Assembly (NCBI RefSeq): GCF_001592745.1
Contig: NZ_LUKD01000001.1
Location: 1,955,890 to 2,019,889, forward strand
Direction of reading: 5' to 3'
Source of the DNA: Bdellovibrio bacteriovorus
Lineage (GTDB): Bacteria; Bdellovibrionota; Bdellovibrionia; Bdellovibrionales; Bdellovibrionaceae
Length of the DNA: 64,000 bases
Within the stretch, counting starts at the first letter, position 1. Every line of letters begins with the position of its first letter. The position numbers and the translations under genes are program-made. Under the pieces are notes generated by a model that saw nothing but the letters and a program-made list of their open reading frames with translations, was not told the DNA's origin and did no database searches. Of this stretch, positions 44,819-54,612 are shown piece after piece.

Positions 44819-45307
44819 GTGTTCATGTTGGTTGCATTTTTTGAGAGCGTTAAATACGTAGGCCATCTTTTACCTATTTCTTTCTTAAGAATTTTCTTAG
44901 GTTATTACTATTTAGAACAAGCCATGGTGAAGTATCGCGGTGATTTTTTAACTCGTCCGCGAATCGCCGATCAAATGGCGGAGTGGTTGCCTGCAAGCCA
45001 TGCTCCGAACTGGTTCAAAATCTTTGCGAGCAGTCAGATGATTCCCAACTGGCAGACCGTGGCCTTTATTATTTTAGGCTTGGAGTTTGCGGTTGCGATT
45101 TCCTACATCGTTGGTTACGTGGTTCGCCCTGTGGCTTTATTAGGAGTTTTGTTGTGCGTGACGATGCTTTTTGTTTCGGGTCCCGCAACGGAAGATCTCT
45201 ATAAAACATTCTTAGCCATTCATTTGATTCTTGCCTGGGTCGGCGCAGGTCGCTGCTTAGGTTTTGATTACTACTTCTTCAAACGTCGCCGCGGATTATG
45301 GTGGTAG
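44819..45307 (+). CDS. DoxX-like membrane protein
   Basis: 162 aa with four hydrophobic helices. LPISFLRIFLGYYYLEQAMVKY at the first helix and an internal VGYVVRPVALLG helix are in the style of the DoxX/SURF4 family, integral membrane proteins linked to quinone or redox functions. GTG at 44819 or ATG at 44825 are both possible starts; the ribosome site is weak. Only 8 nt from nth and 1 nt from the ThiB-like gene. Confidence 0.65.
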   Translation: MFMLVAFFESVKYVGHLLPISFLRIFLGYYYLEQAMVKYRGDFLTRPRIADQMAEWLPASHAPNWFKIFASSQMIPNWQTVAFIILGLEFAVAISYIVGYVVRPVALLGVLLCVTMLFVSGPATEDLYKTFLAIHLILAWVGAGRCLGFDYYFFKRRRGLWW

Positions 45308-45308
45308 A

Positions 45309-46349
45309 GTGAAACATTTTGTCTTTTTCTTAGCTGTTATTTTTCTGGGGCTTTTCTTGGCTGTTTTAAATAAGACAGATCAAGGAGGAAGCACGAGTTC
45401 TCTGCCCACATTACGTGTGTTTGGATACGCCTCTTTCACGGGGCGCTGGGGTCCGGGGCCACTATTAAAAGAAGCCTTTGAAAAAAACTGTAAGTGCAAA
45501 GTGGAATTCATTGAAGGCAGTGACTCTGGAATTCTTTTACAACGACTTAAAATCGAAGGTGAAAGCCTGGGGGCTGACGTTGTCGTCGGCTTAGACCAAT
45601 TTGATATCTCCAAAGCCGTTGCGGAACAGCCGTGGCGGAAACTCAGCCTGGGACAGTTGGACGTCTATGATTCTGTTCGTCCTGCTTTAGCGAATAGTTT
45701 TTTTGTTCCCTATGACTGGGGTGCTTTGACATTTATTGCCCGCAAAGACGAATTGACACGTTTGCCTTCAAGCTTAGATGACTTGTTAGCTCCAGAACTT
45801 TCTAAGCGTATTGCTTTGCAAGATCCACGAACAAGTTCTCCGGGGATGCAGTTTCTGTATTGGGTGGTGCGCTCAAAAGGAGAAGAGGAAGGCTTTAAGT
45901 TCTTGCAGAAGCTGATGGGTCAAGTGCATAGCTTTTCACCGACGTGGTCCACGGCTTATGGTCTTTTCACCAACAAGCAAACGAAGCTTGTGTACTCTTA
46001 CGTGACTTCGCCGTTGTATCATGAAATGGAAGAAAAAAAGAGCGACTACATCGCGCTTCCGTTTAACGAACCTTTGCCAGTGCAGTTTGAGTTTGTGGGC
46101 ATTCCGGATTTTTGTCGTCACTGTGACTTGGCTGAAAAATTCGTGAATTTGATGCTGTCACAAGAAGGTCAGCGCATCATCATGGAAAAAAACTACATGT
46201 TTCCGGTGATGAAAGGCGTGATGGAAGACACGGCCTTTGCCCCTTTGGTGAACGTAAAAACTATAGAGCAAGTCGAAATTCTTTCGTCATCCGAAGTCGA
46301 TCGTCTTTTGAAACGCTGGACGGAAATTCGTAGGAGCGAACTCAATTGA
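45309..46349 (+). CDS. thiB: Thiamine-type ABC transporter, substrate-binding protein
   Basis: 346 aa from GTG 45309. The N-terminus is hydrophobic and uncleaved or signal-like (FVFFLAVIFLGLFLAVL). The segment RVFGYASFTGRWGPGPLLKEAFEKNC (in parts) followed by ADVVVGLDQFD is close to ThiB, which binds thiamine or its phosphates in the periplasm. An internal Cys pair (CKC) near the N-terminus is also ThiB-like. No TPP riboswitch was found upstream, so thiamine control is not evident. Confidence 0.82.
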   Translation: MKHFVFFLAVIFLGLFLAVLNKTDQGGSTSSLPTLRVFGYASFTGRWGPGPLLKEAFEKNCKCKVEFIEGSDSGILLQRLKIEGESLGADVVVGLDQFDISKAVAEQPWRKLSLGQLDVYDSVRPALANSFFVPYDWGALTFIARKDELTRLPSSLDDLLAPELSKRIALQDPRTSSPGMQFLYWVVRSKGEEEGFKFLQKLMGQVHSFSPTWSTAYGLFTNKQTKLVYSYVTSPLYHEMEEKKSDYIALPFNEPLPVQFEFVGIPDFCRHCDLAEKFVNLMLSQEGQRIIMEKNYMFPVMKGVMEDTAFAPLVNVKTIEQVEILSSSEVDRLLKRWTEIRRSELN

Positions 46350-47809
46350 ACTTGAGAAATGCGCTTCGTTTTAGCGTCGTTATCTTTTTACTTCTTCCGT
46401 TTCTTTTTTTGCTAACGCAGTTTCGTATTACTCAATGGCCTGACACCGGTGAACTTCTGTGGGCCTTTAAGAATAGTTTTATTCAAGCCTTCTTTTCTGC
46501 GGTGTTTGCCCTAATTATAGGTTTTTGGGTGAGCTTGGGCCTGCTTTCGCTCAATTCCGGTCCCTATAAGAAGCTGCGTTTCGTTTTAGAAATTTTCTGT
46601 CTGCTCCCAAATTTTCTGCCGCCGATATTCATTCTGCTTTCCACCTTAAACGTCGTTGATCCTTTTCCTATGGGTGTAACTGGTATTGTCTTGATTCACA
46701 CCTTAATGAACTTTGGATTGGTCGCGGTATTGTTAGCTGGAATTATTGAAAACAAGATGGGTGGAATGATCGAGCTTGCCTATGTAGAAGGCTCCAGCCG
46801 ATGGCAGTTTCTTACTCGCGGACTTTTGCCATTTTTAAAAAAAGATTTTTGGCTTTTAGGTCTTTTCATTTTCGTCGTCTGCTTCGGAAGCTTTGCCGTC
46901 CCCCTTATTGTCGGTGGGGGCAAAGGAACGACAGTGGAAGTATTAATTTATGAGAAAATCCGTCTTTCCAACAATTGGGGAGATGCCGTTCTTTTAGCCT
47001 TTCTGCAATCCACCTTCATCTTCGCTTTGTCCTTCATAGCCAGTCGAGGAAAAGGGGCTCACGTCACGCGTGAAGCCAATTTGAACCTTATCAAGTCGTT
47101 CAGCGGAGTTTTCATCATTGTCGGTCTTTCCTTCATGTATCTTTTTGGATATCTGCAAGGATTCTTTTCGGGCTTGGCATTGATCACCAATTTTTACGAA
47201 TTACAGTCAGCTCTTTTTTGGAACTTTTTAGGCAGCATGGCTTTAGGAGTTACTGTCGGTGTACTTTGTTATGCGGGACTGATGCTGATTGCTTATTGTT
47301 GGCCGAAAGCATGGTTCGAAAAATTCCTGAACGGTTATGTCGCACCCTCAACCTCTTTAGCTTGCTTCAGTCTTCTTTTGATCGGTCCCAATGAAGGTTT
47401 TTATCCATTTATCAAAATTCCTATTGCTCTTACTTTGTTAAGTCTTAATAGCCTCTTTCGTATGGGTTGGGACGGGGAGCTTCATGCTTTGCAATCCCAG
47501 ATTACAGTCGCTTATGCCATGGGGGCTTCACGCAGTCAGATATTTAAAGAAATTCTTTTTCCGCAACTGTCGGCTCGCGCTGGGTTGTTGGCAGGGATTG
47601 CTTCCATTTGGGCTTGCGGAGATTTCGCAGTATCGAGAATACTTGCGCATCGGGACCTTAGCATCGCGATGATGACCGAAACTCTGATGTCGGGTTACCG
47701 TTTGAATCAAGCCATTGTGTTGAGCAGTTTAATTATTCTGGCGGGACTGCTGTGTTTTTTCATCTGTGTGGGGGGAAGTCGTGTCCTACGTCGAAAATTT
47801 GCACCGTGA
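46346..47809 (+). CDS. thiP: Thiamine-type ABC transporter, permease
   Basis: 487 aa, two permease modules in one chain with about twelve helices. EAA-type loops occur after helices (EGSSRWQFLTRGLLPFLK near 150 and AMGASRSQIFKEILFPQL near 395), as in ThiP and FbpB. It overlaps thiB by 4 nt with a TTG start. The ATPase gene overlaps the 3' end, giving a complete B-P-Q transporter. Confidence 0.82.
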   Translation: MNLRNALRFSVVIFLLLPFLFLLTQFRITQWPDTGELLWAFKNSFIQAFFSAVFALIIGFWVSLGLLSLNSGPYKKLRFVLEIFCLLPNFLPPIFILLSTLNVVDPFPMGVTGIVLIHTLMNFGLVAVLLAGIIENKMGGMIELAYVEGSSRWQFLTRGLLPFLKKDFWLLGLFIFVVCFGSFAVPLIVGGGKGTTVEVLIYEKIRLSNNWGDAVLLAFLQSTFIFALSFIASRGKGAHVTREANLNLIKSFSGVFIIVGLSFMYLFGYLQGFFSGLALITNFYELQSALFWNFLGSMALGVTVGVLCYAGLMLIAYCWPKAWFEKFLNGYVAPSTSLACFSLLLIGPNEGFYPFIKIPIALTLLSLNSLFRMGWDGELHALQSQITVAYAMGASRSQIFKEILFPQLSARAGLLAGIASIWACGDFAVSRILAHRDLSIAMMTETLMSGYRLNQAIVLSSLIILAGLLCFFICVGGSRVLRRKFAP

Positions 47810-48416
47810 TTATGGCGATTTTAAAATCGACATCGATCGTTGGGAAATCCTGGATCAGGGCGTGACCGTGTTATGGGGGCCGTCAGGTTCTGGAAAGACG
47901 TCGGTGTTCCGTATCCTATTAGGCCTTGAAGAGTGTCCGGGAATGAAGTGGGCGTTTCAGGGGGTCGATCTTGCGAAATTAAAAACCCCTGATAAAAGAT
48001 TGGGTGTGGTCTTTCAAACTTTAGATCTTTTCCCGCATATGACGGCCGAAGAAAATATTCTTTTTGCTGCCAGAGCTCGCAGTGTCGACTCACGCAAGGT
48101 AGCCGCCCGCATGAAAGAACTGAATGAAGTCATGCAAATGGAAGGCTTCTTACAAAGAAAGGCGTCGGTTCTTTCGGGCGGGGAAAAACAGCGTGTGGCC
48201 ATAGCTCGCGCCATCGTCGGCGAACCTAGGCTGTTGCTTTTGGACGAGCCGTTTTCGGCCTTGGATCAAGAACTTCGAGAGGAAAGCCGTAAGTTATTAA
48301 AGCGTGTGATCGAAGTGGAAAAAATTCCGGCGTTACTGGTGACACACGATCAACGTGACGTGGAAGTGTTGGCTAATAAGGTTTCAAAGATTCGCAACGG
48401 GCAGTTGCAGTCTTAA
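47781..48416 (+). CDS. thiQ: Thiamine-type ABC transporter, ATPase
   Basis: 211 aa. Walker A GPSGSGKTS, Q-loop VFQTLDLFPHMTAEEN, signature LSGGEKQRVAIARA, Walker B LLLLDEPFSALD and the switch His in LVTHDQRD are intact. ThiQ powers thiamine import. GTG at 47781 after GGGGGAAG; an in-frame GTG at 47766 is another option. It ends 4 nt into the convergent hybrid kinase gene. Confidence 0.85.
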   Translation: MSYVENLHRDYGDFKIDIDRWEILDQGVTVLWGPSGSGKTSVFRILLGLEECPGMKWAFQGVDLAKLKTPDKRLGVVFQTLDLFPHMTAEENILFAARARSVDSRKVAARMKELNEVMQMEGFLQRKASVLSGGEKQRVAIARAIVGEPRLLLLDEPFSALDQELREESRKLLKRVIEVEKIPALLVTHDQRDVEVLANKVSKIRNGQLQS

Positions 48417-51127
48417 ACCGTGTACCGCTGAATCATATCTATTAAATAAGATTTCTTAATCGGTTTTGTTACGTGCTCTGAGCAACCAGCGTCCAAAGAT
48501 TTTTGTACGTCTTCAGCCATCGCATTGGCACTGACGGCGATGATAGGAATGGGCTTGCGATGTGTTTCGGCTTCCCACTGACGAATCTTTCGAGTGGCGG
48601 CATAACCGTCCATCACGGGCATTTGAATATCCATTAGAATAAGATCAAAAGGTTCAGAGAAAACTTTCTCAACCGCTTGGAGGCCGTTTTCCGCCTGAAC
48701 CACTTCAAAAGGCAGTTTTTTAAGATATGTTAATAACAAGAATCGGTTGTCTTCGGTGTCATCGACCACCAAAATGCGCGAGTTGCGCGTCAGATCCTTT
48801 TCCTCAGGCGGCGGAGGGGTTGGTGCGGCGAGTGCGGCGGGTGCAGCTTCGACTCCTGGCTCTGCGGGAATAAATGGAATAGTAAAGAAGAAAGCACTTC
48901 CGGCGCCTTCTTCACTTTCAAACCAAATGCGGCCGCCCATCAACTCGACTAGGTTCTTTGAGATTGTCAGACCTAAACCACTGCCACCGAACTTACGAGT
49001 GATCGAGCTGTCCGCTTGAACGAAGTTTTGGAATAACAGATGTTGCTTGTCTAAAGGAATTCCAGTGCCGGTATCTTTGATTCCAAAACGAACATATTTC
49101 TTCGTTTCATCTTCAAAATCCGCAGTCACCGTGATTTGCCCTTGCTGAGTGAACTTGATCGCATTTCCAATCAAGTTGAAAAGAATCTGTCTTAAGCGGG
49201 TGGGATCGCCTACGACCAGGCGAGAAGTGGCGCTATCTAAATGCATTTCTAAATTAAAGCGCAGATTTTTTTCAGCGGCCTTCTGTTTCAAGATGTCACA
49301 AATATTGTTGGTGGTGGCCTGAAGATCAAATGCAATCTTTTCCAGGCGAACTTCGCGGGCTTCGATTTTTGAGATATCCAAGATGTCGTTGATAAGGGCC
49401 AAAAGATTTTCACCGGCATTGGCGCAAACTCGCACCAGTTGTTCTTGTTCGGGTTTCAGATCTGATTCAGTCAGGATGTCCGTGATGCCGATGATGGCAT
49501 TCAAAGGGGTGCGGATCTCGTGACTCATACGAGCCAAAAACTCGGACTTCGCCTGCGAGGCTTTCACCGCCGCTTCCCGAGCTTCAATCAATGCGTTTTC
49601 TGCGGTGATACGGTCGGTAATATCAGTACAAACAAAAACAAAAGTAAGATCTTTTCCCGTGCGTCCAGGCAACGCCGCCCAGTTCATCAAAATCGGAATA
49701 CGGCGGTCTTCTGCATTCACGATTTCGGCTTCAATACTGTGCCGTGTATGTAAAAGCCAGTTGTAGTTGCTAAATTCTGGCTGTGCGTGAACCAGCGTTT
49801 TTAAATCGATATGTGAAAGCTGGCTGGGAGTAATTCCCAGTAGATTCATCGCGGATTCGTTGGCTTGGGAAACGACATAGGAGCTTTGGCGCCAATCATC
49901 GTGATGAGTCACGCGTACGATGAATAGGAAGGCTTTGATGGACTGGATCACGCTGTCTAGGAATTCTTTTGATACCGTCGTCGTTTCCAGACGGTCCGCC
50001 AACTGATTGTACTTGCTGACCAGAAGACCGATTTCGTCTTTGGAGTTATAATTGATCTTCTGAGTTAAGTTCGACGTTCCTAATTTTTCCAAGCGGTCCG
50101 TCAGAAGTTGAATAGGTTCGACAACTTTTCCGGTAGCGGCAAAAGTGGCAAAGAAGAAAAGAATGAAGATCAACACCGCAGCGGCACTAGATGCAATAGC
50201 GATACGGTCCAAGACGGCAAAAGCTTCGCTTTCATCAATCTTTGTTTGGATGTACCAAAGTTCTCCGTTTGGAAGATAAATTTTTCCGATTGAGCGGATG
50301 ACTTTTTGACCGCGGTAGTCTGTGCCCAGCTCGCGCACTTCACTTAAGTTTTCAATCTTTTTGATATCTTCGTCGCCGCGGTTGGAGGAAAGAATTTCGG
50401 CTTCGGAACTTTTAGAACTTTGCCCACCTTCTACACGGAATCGCCCGGTGTTTCGTAAACTCCAGTCTTCTCCATAGATCAATGTCTCACCCGTTTGTCC
50501 CATGCCGTGAGTTGCCCAGGCAAAGTTGTCGCTGGTGATTCGATCGATTTCCGAAATCGAAATTTTTAAAATTAAAACGCCGACGACCATGTTGCGGCGA
50601 AAAATGGGTGCTGCAACAAAACCCGTCGCCGAACTCGGGCTGACGGCATCTTTGTCGAAATCAAGAAACAAGGTCGAACCTTCTTGAGCTTTCATGCCCC
50701 ACTGAAACAGATCTTTCAGTTTGTTCGTGCCGTGGGTGTCTCGAAGAATAGAAATACCGTCTTCGATGTCTTTGCGAGTAGTATAGACGACGACACCTTT
50801 AGGATTCACCAATGCCATGTCGTAGATGTTAAAATCCAAAACATAGTTATCCAGAAGACGACGGAACTCTGGATGGGATTCCATATTTGTATCTAACATC
50901 AGATCGTCGGTTTGTTCGTGCGATGAAATAAGATTGATCGCAGTTTGAAGATCGCGAAAGTAGTTCTCGATTGCTGTGGTTTTGCTGATGCGGATTTGGG
51001 TCAGGCGTTCGTAGGTGCTATCAATGACCGTGGACTCTACGATCTTAAGGCCGATCAAAGCTACAACGAAAGTCGCCAGAAAGACCGAGATGAGGTTGAA
51101 TAAAAAAATCCTTAAACGTAAAGTCAT
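48413..51127 (-). CDS. Hybrid histidine kinase with Cache-like sensor and PAS
   Basis: 904 aa. Helix 1 (about 7-27), a 280-residue periplasmic region with Cache-style strands (MALVNPKGVVVYTTRKDIEDG and YIQTKIDESEAF), helix 2 (about 307-330), HAMP, a PAS-like domain (VSQANESAMNLLGI), HisKA ([18 protein letters not shown]), HATPase (DTGTGIPLDKQ, KFGGSGLGLTISKNLVELMGG), a Pro/Ala linker and a C-terminal receiver (LVVDDTEDN, LMDIQMPVMDG, VTKPIKK). It senses a small molecule outside the membrane and needs a partner Hpt. Confidence 0.9.
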   Translation of the reverse strand: MTLRLRIFLFNLISVFLATFVVALIGLKIVESTVIDSTYERLTQIRISKTTAIENYFRDLQTAINLISSHEQTDDLMLDTNMESHPEFRRLLDNYVLDFNIYDMALVNPKGVVVYTTRKDIEDGISILRDTHGTNKLKDLFQWGMKAQEGSTLFLDFDKDAVSPSSATGFVAAPIFRRNMVVGVLILKISISEIDRITSDNFAWATHGMGQTGETLIYGEDWSLRNTGRFRVEGGQSSKSSEAEILSSNRGDEDIKKIENLSEVRELGTDYRGQKVIRSIGKIYLPNGELWYIQTKIDESEAFAVLDRIAIASSAAAVLIFILFFFATFAATGKVVEPIQLLTDRLEKLGTSNLTQKINYNSKDEIGLLVSKYNQLADRLETTTVSKEFLDSVIQSIKAFLFIVRVTHHDDWRQSSYVVSQANESAMNLLGITPSQLSHIDLKTLVHAQPEFSNYNWLLHTRHSIEAEIVNAEDRRIPILMNWAALPGRTGKDLTFVFVCTDITDRITAENALIEAREAAVKASQAKSEFLARMSHEIRTPLNAIIGITDILTESDLKPEQEQLVRVCANAGENLLALINDILDISKIEAREVRLEKIAFDLQATTNNICDILKQKAAEKNLRFNLEMHLDSATSRLVVGDPTRLRQILFNLIGNAIKFTQQGQITVTADFEDETKKYVRFGIKDTGTGIPLDKQHLLFQNFVQADSSITRKFGGSGLGLTISKNLVELMGGRIWFESEEGAGSAFFFTIPFIPAEPGVEAAPAALAAPTPPPPEEKDLTRNSRILVVDDTEDNRFLLLTYLKKLPFEVVQAENGLQAVEKVFSEPFDLILMDIQMPVMDGYAATRKIRQWEAETHRKPIPIIAVSANAMAEDVQKSLDAGCSEHVTKPIKKSYLIDMIQRYTV

Positions 51128-51390
51128 GAACCCTTTTTAATGCCCTTGTCTTTCAGTGATAGCGTATCCCTATTTTGCGGGCAACGAGTTGTTCTCTATC
51201 AAAGCGAAAACAGGCCTTTTTCTGCTCGGACTGAAGCCAGTTTTTTATTACAAATTGTCTTTCGATTTCGATGCATGTTGATTACTTTTTTGACAGGCAT
51301 GAAGGCTTTGCAGGCGGAGTATGTATTTTCAACGGGAGACTCGGCCATTTCGGTGAAGTTTTGGTATAAATAAGGCCACACGGAGGCCTT

Positions 51391-52113
51391 GTGGTTATGA
51401 AATCATCCCAGTCATTAGTCGCATTACTGCTGATGCTTCCGTTATTCCTCGTCTCTTGTGCAGTTTCAAAATCTTCAGACGGATTTGGACTCACTCCTTC
51501 AATCTACTACAAGCCCACCATCGTTCAGTCGAATAATAAATGCAGTCTTACGCATATGCGTGATTTGATCACTCCGCAAGGAGATACGCTGACGTCGATG
51601 TGTGAGTCAGACTATAAGCAATGTTTAATGCAAGGCTCTTGTTTCGTACAAAAAGACGGAACGATGACTTCGTATAACTACCACTCAACGATCGAAGGTA
51701 TCCCGCGTTTTGTTGAAGTGGATTTGACCACATGTCCATTCGGTTATGGCGCCTATGGTGATTGTTTGGATCCCTATTTCTCTGTTGCGGCCGACTTGAG
51801 TTATCACAAAGTGGGTGATGTTATTTTTATTCCGCGTTTAGTGGATGCGATTCTTCCCAATGGAGAAATTCATGATGGCTTCGTGATCGTGCGTGACTCG
51901 GGCGGTGCTATCACAGGGCGCGGCCGCTTCGACTTCTTCACGGGTTTTTATAATCACTTGGCTAAAGAAAACACGCTAGCGACATTAGGTTTTGGCGATA
52001 CGAAAAATCGATTTGATTACCGCCTTGCCACTGATGAAGAAGCTCAGGCGGCGCGTGATAGAAGAAACTTTCCTGGCCTGAAGCCCTCTGTGGTGGCCGA
52101 AGGCATTCGTTAG
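51391..52113 (+). CDS. 3D/double-psi-barrel lipoprotein
   Basis: 240 aa. Lipobox LVSC follows a hydrophobic signal. Late in the chain HDGFVIVRDSGGAITGRGRFDFFTG has the D-x-G...D...D layout of the 3D domain (double-psi barrel) found in MltA-type lytic transglycosylases and related wall enzymes; about four Cys precede it (CESDYKQCLMQGSC). It may cleave or bind peptidoglycan. The GTG at 51391 or ATG at 51397 could be the start; GGAGG sits 4 nt and 10 nt away. The 263 nt upstream shows no clear gene. Confidence 0.65.
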   Translation: MVMKSSQSLVALLLMLPLFLVSCAVSKSSDGFGLTPSIYYKPTIVQSNNKCSLTHMRDLITPQGDTLTSMCESDYKQCLMQGSCFVQKDGTMTSYNYHSTIEGIPRFVEVDLTTCPFGYGAYGDCLDPYFSVAADLSYHKVGDVIFIPRLVDAILPNGEIHDGFVIVRDSGGAITGRGRFDFFTGFYNHLAKENTLATLGFGDTKNRFDYRLATDEEAQAARDRRNFPGLKPSVVAEGIR

Positions 52114-52203
52114 AGTATTAACTCTGGACATTCTTTTTGCTTTCAAAAAAAGGCAGTGCTAAGCAGGTCTTGGTGTCGTCATTTTTTTTCGAAGGAAATT
52201 GAT

Positions 52204-53241
52204 ATGAAAACCGGGCTGCTGGCGTTTGCTATTTTGTTGGTCTCTGCTGTTTCTTTTGCTGAAGTTCACTATCTTCCGCTGGGTCCTGGCAAAGTGCTGG
52301 CCTACGAGTATGTTGAAGGTTCTCCCAGTGCCCCGACGCTGATACTTTTGCCGGGAGTGAACCGCGGCCTTTCTTCAAACGACACGTCTGTACGACTGTT
52401 GATCCAACAGGGTTGGAATCTACTTCTTCCATCTTTACCGGCGCATCCTAAATCCATCCAGGGCTTAAAACTCTCTGAGAGTCCTTACTTCACTTATGAT
52501 AGCTCTGTTCGCTCACCAGACTTTGCAAACGATGTTTCGGAGCTCGTGCACGCACTAGGTATTTTAAGAGCTGTGCCCGTAACTTTATCGTATACGTCGT
52601 CAGTAGGTGCTTATCTCGATGCCAAAGAGTTTCCACATATTATTGAAACTGTTCCTATGGCCGTGCCAACGGAAAGCGATCCTGATGCTGCGAAAACAGC
52701 AGAACTTTGGGAGTCTTGGTTCAAACTAAATCCCTTTATGGCGCCCTTTTGGATTCGTCAATTCCGCGATCAGGCTTACACTTCTCATTGGCATAAAACT
52801 GTCGACAAAAATTTATCGGCTGACAGTGATTTCTATGGTGAAAATCCTCGTGTGAGCGATATTAAAAAAGGCTATGTCACAATCGCTCGGGCCGCTGAAG
52901 ACTTCGATTTTACGAAGTGGGATTTTCATTCAGAACAAAGGACTCGCGATTTTGTTTTTGCAGAAAATGAAAATCCGGAACGTTTGAAAAACCAGGTGGA
53001 AGTCTTAAAAAGATATTTGGCGACTGGTAAGCCCGTACGAGTGATCTTGGTACAGAACGTGGGGCATGTTCTTCCCACAGAAAATCCAGAAGTGTATGCG
53101 GCGACATTAGGGCTTTTACTGCGACAGTCCCGCAGAGCGCAAACGCAATTTGCGGTGGTCAGCACTGCGAAATCTGTAGAGTCCATCGAATGGAAAGATC
53201 GCAGTGCTTTGGATGCTTGGATTAAAGAGAACCAACGTTAA
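52204..53241 (+). CDS. Secreted alpha/beta-hydrolase-like protein
   Basis: 345 aa with signal peptide ending VSFA. LILLPGVNRGLSS (oxyanion-type strand) and later a conserved histidine (VGHVLPTENPE) fit an alpha/beta hydrolase, but the nucleophile region reads LSYTSSVGA instead of G-x-S-x-G. An acid (Asp or Glu) cannot be fixed by eye. Function is unknown. The last 20 nt overlap the convergent gene at 53222. Confidence 0.55.
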   Translation: MKTGLLAFAILLVSAVSFAEVHYLPLGPGKVLAYEYVEGSPSAPTLILLPGVNRGLSSNDTSVRLLIQQGWNLLLPSLPAHPKSIQGLKLSESPYFTYDSSVRSPDFANDVSELVHALGILRAVPVTLSYTSSVGAYLDAKEFPHIIETVPMAVPTESDPDAAKTAELWESWFKLNPFMAPFWIRQFRDQAYTSHWHKTVDKNLSADSDFYGENPRVSDIKKGYVTIARAAEDFDFTKWDFHSEQRTRDFVFAENENPERLKNQVEVLKRYLATGKPVRVILVQNVGHVLPTENPEVYAATLGLLLRQSRRAQTQFAVVSTAKSVESIEWKDRSALDAWIKENQR

Positions 53242-54475
53242 GCATAAAGGTCATGCCTTCTAAGGGCTTTTCCATATCCTTTAAGATCTCGCCCCAGGTC
53301 GGCGTCGCGTTCACGCGGAAAAGATGTTTAAAAAGAACCTTGTGAACCGGCGTCTCGTAACCAAAGTAGCTTGAAAGACCATTTGTCAGAATGTCAATTT
53401 TGCCCTTGGACTTTTGCTCTTCAAACATTGTTAAGTAATATGAGTAGCTCGAGCATCCATCAAAGAAAAAGATTTGATGTTTGCGCGGATTGAATTCAAA
53501 ACCACCGGCTTTTTCTTCCAAAGAGCCAATGTCTAAGTTGCCTCCCAAGCCAGAGTGACCGGCATAGATAATAACATCTGCGTTTTCAATTGCGTGTTTA
53601 AAAAATTTTGCGAATGTGACGTTTTTACTGGCGACTGCGGTTTCAGCAAGAAGGCGAGTGATGCGAACTTGGATTTCGGAGCCATCGGCCTTTCTTAAAG
53701 TTTTTGTGAACTGGTGAATGGGACGGTTTTGATAACGAGCTACAATTTTCTCGTTAAAACCAGCTTGGCGCAGCCATTGATTCATTTCTTCAAAAGCCGT
53801 GCGGCCTTCATCTTCAGGGTCTTTCGCGCTGTCTGCGTAACCATTGATTGTTGTGATTTCAAAAAGATCACCGTTGCCGTTATCTCCTCGAAGTTTGTCT
53901 AAGGCAGCATCCGTTTCAGATGAAGCATTTTTCAAAGCGGTGACTTTTATGTTCACGGTTTTTGCCATGGGCGCTTGGCGAAGGAACTCGCAGCCTTCGC
54001 GGAAAGGGTCATAGAAGTACCAGAAGTCGCCGAAGCTTGTGTAATGCTCGTCCGTGCATTTCTCTTCATAGAAATTATCAAGATCGCTGGGCAGGGTGAT
54101 TTTCCACGATCCTGTTTCTAGAATTTTTTTGGCCATATTTTTATTCACGAGCATCACACCGTCGACTTTGTAGGCTATGGTGCGAACGCCGGCAGACCTG
54201 CGATTTTTCAAGATCTCGTAAGCTAAAGGGAACTTCGGGGCGCCAACTCCAGGTGTGTCGGCATTGATACCGTAAAAGCCCACCATAGTAGGTGATTGCA
54301 TGTATCCGAAAAGATGTTGGGCGTGGAGGTCGGAAAGTGTGACTGCATCCGAAGTGTCTGTTGTTGTAAACTCAGTGCTATAAGAGAATTTGACTTCGAC
54401 GGAACTAGGAGAAAAAACCGCGGCCGACGCCGAAAGCGTCGAAGCCAGAACCAAGAAAAACGCCAGGGACTTCAT
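53222..54475 (-). CDS. Secreted protein with caspase-like (clan CD) His/Cys motifs
   Basis: 417 aa with signal peptide ending SASA. Near residue 300 a hydrophobic strand runs into IIYAGHSGLGG (H307), and after 33 residues another strand runs into QIFFFDGCSSY (C341). This hydrophobic-block-H-S/G and hydrophobic-block-D/A-G-C layout is how clan CD peptidases (caspases, gingipains, clostripain) present their dyad. The N-terminal 280 residues are novel to me. Substrate and processing are unknown. An exported cysteine protease would suit a predator, but that is inference. Confidence 0.6.
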   Translation of the reverse strand: MKSLAFFLVLASTLSASAAVFSPSSVEVKFSYSTEFTTTDTSDAVTLSDLHAQHLFGYMQSPTMVGFYGINADTPGVGAPKFPLAYEILKNRRSAGVRTIAYKVDGVMLVNKNMAKKILETGSWKITLPSDLDNFYEEKCTDEHYTSFGDFWYFYDPFREGCEFLRQAPMAKTVNIKVTALKNASSETDAALDKLRGDNGNGDLFEITTINGYADSAKDPEDEGRTAFEEMNQWLRQAGFNEKIVARYQNRPIHQFTKTLRKADGSEIQVRITRLLAETAVASKNVTFAKFFKHAIENADVIIYAGHSGLGGNLDIGSLEEKAGGFEFNPRKHQIFFFDGCSSYSYYLTMFEEQKSKGKIDILTNGLSSYFGYETPVHKVLFKHLFRVNATPTWGEILKDMEKPLEGMTFMLNVGSL

Positions 54476-54612
54476 ACTAAGGACCTCCTGCTATTTTTTG
54501 CCGGAAGCCCTTTTTATGGGAGGCCGTGAAGGCCGTCAATACGTCCTCACGAGGCCTTGTTATTCTTTCAGAGGGGCCGATGGGATCATGCCCTCTAAAC
54601 GCATATACTCTT

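Noticed and set aside
44811-45308. TPP riboswitch for the thiamine-type transporter
   Set aside because: No THI-box core (CUGAGA...ACCUGAUC type) could be found upstream of the transporter genes or doxX.
51140-51373. 77-codon frame between the hybrid kinase and the 3D lipoprotein gene
   Set aside because: No ribosome-binding site and no recognisable protein features; left as non-coding.
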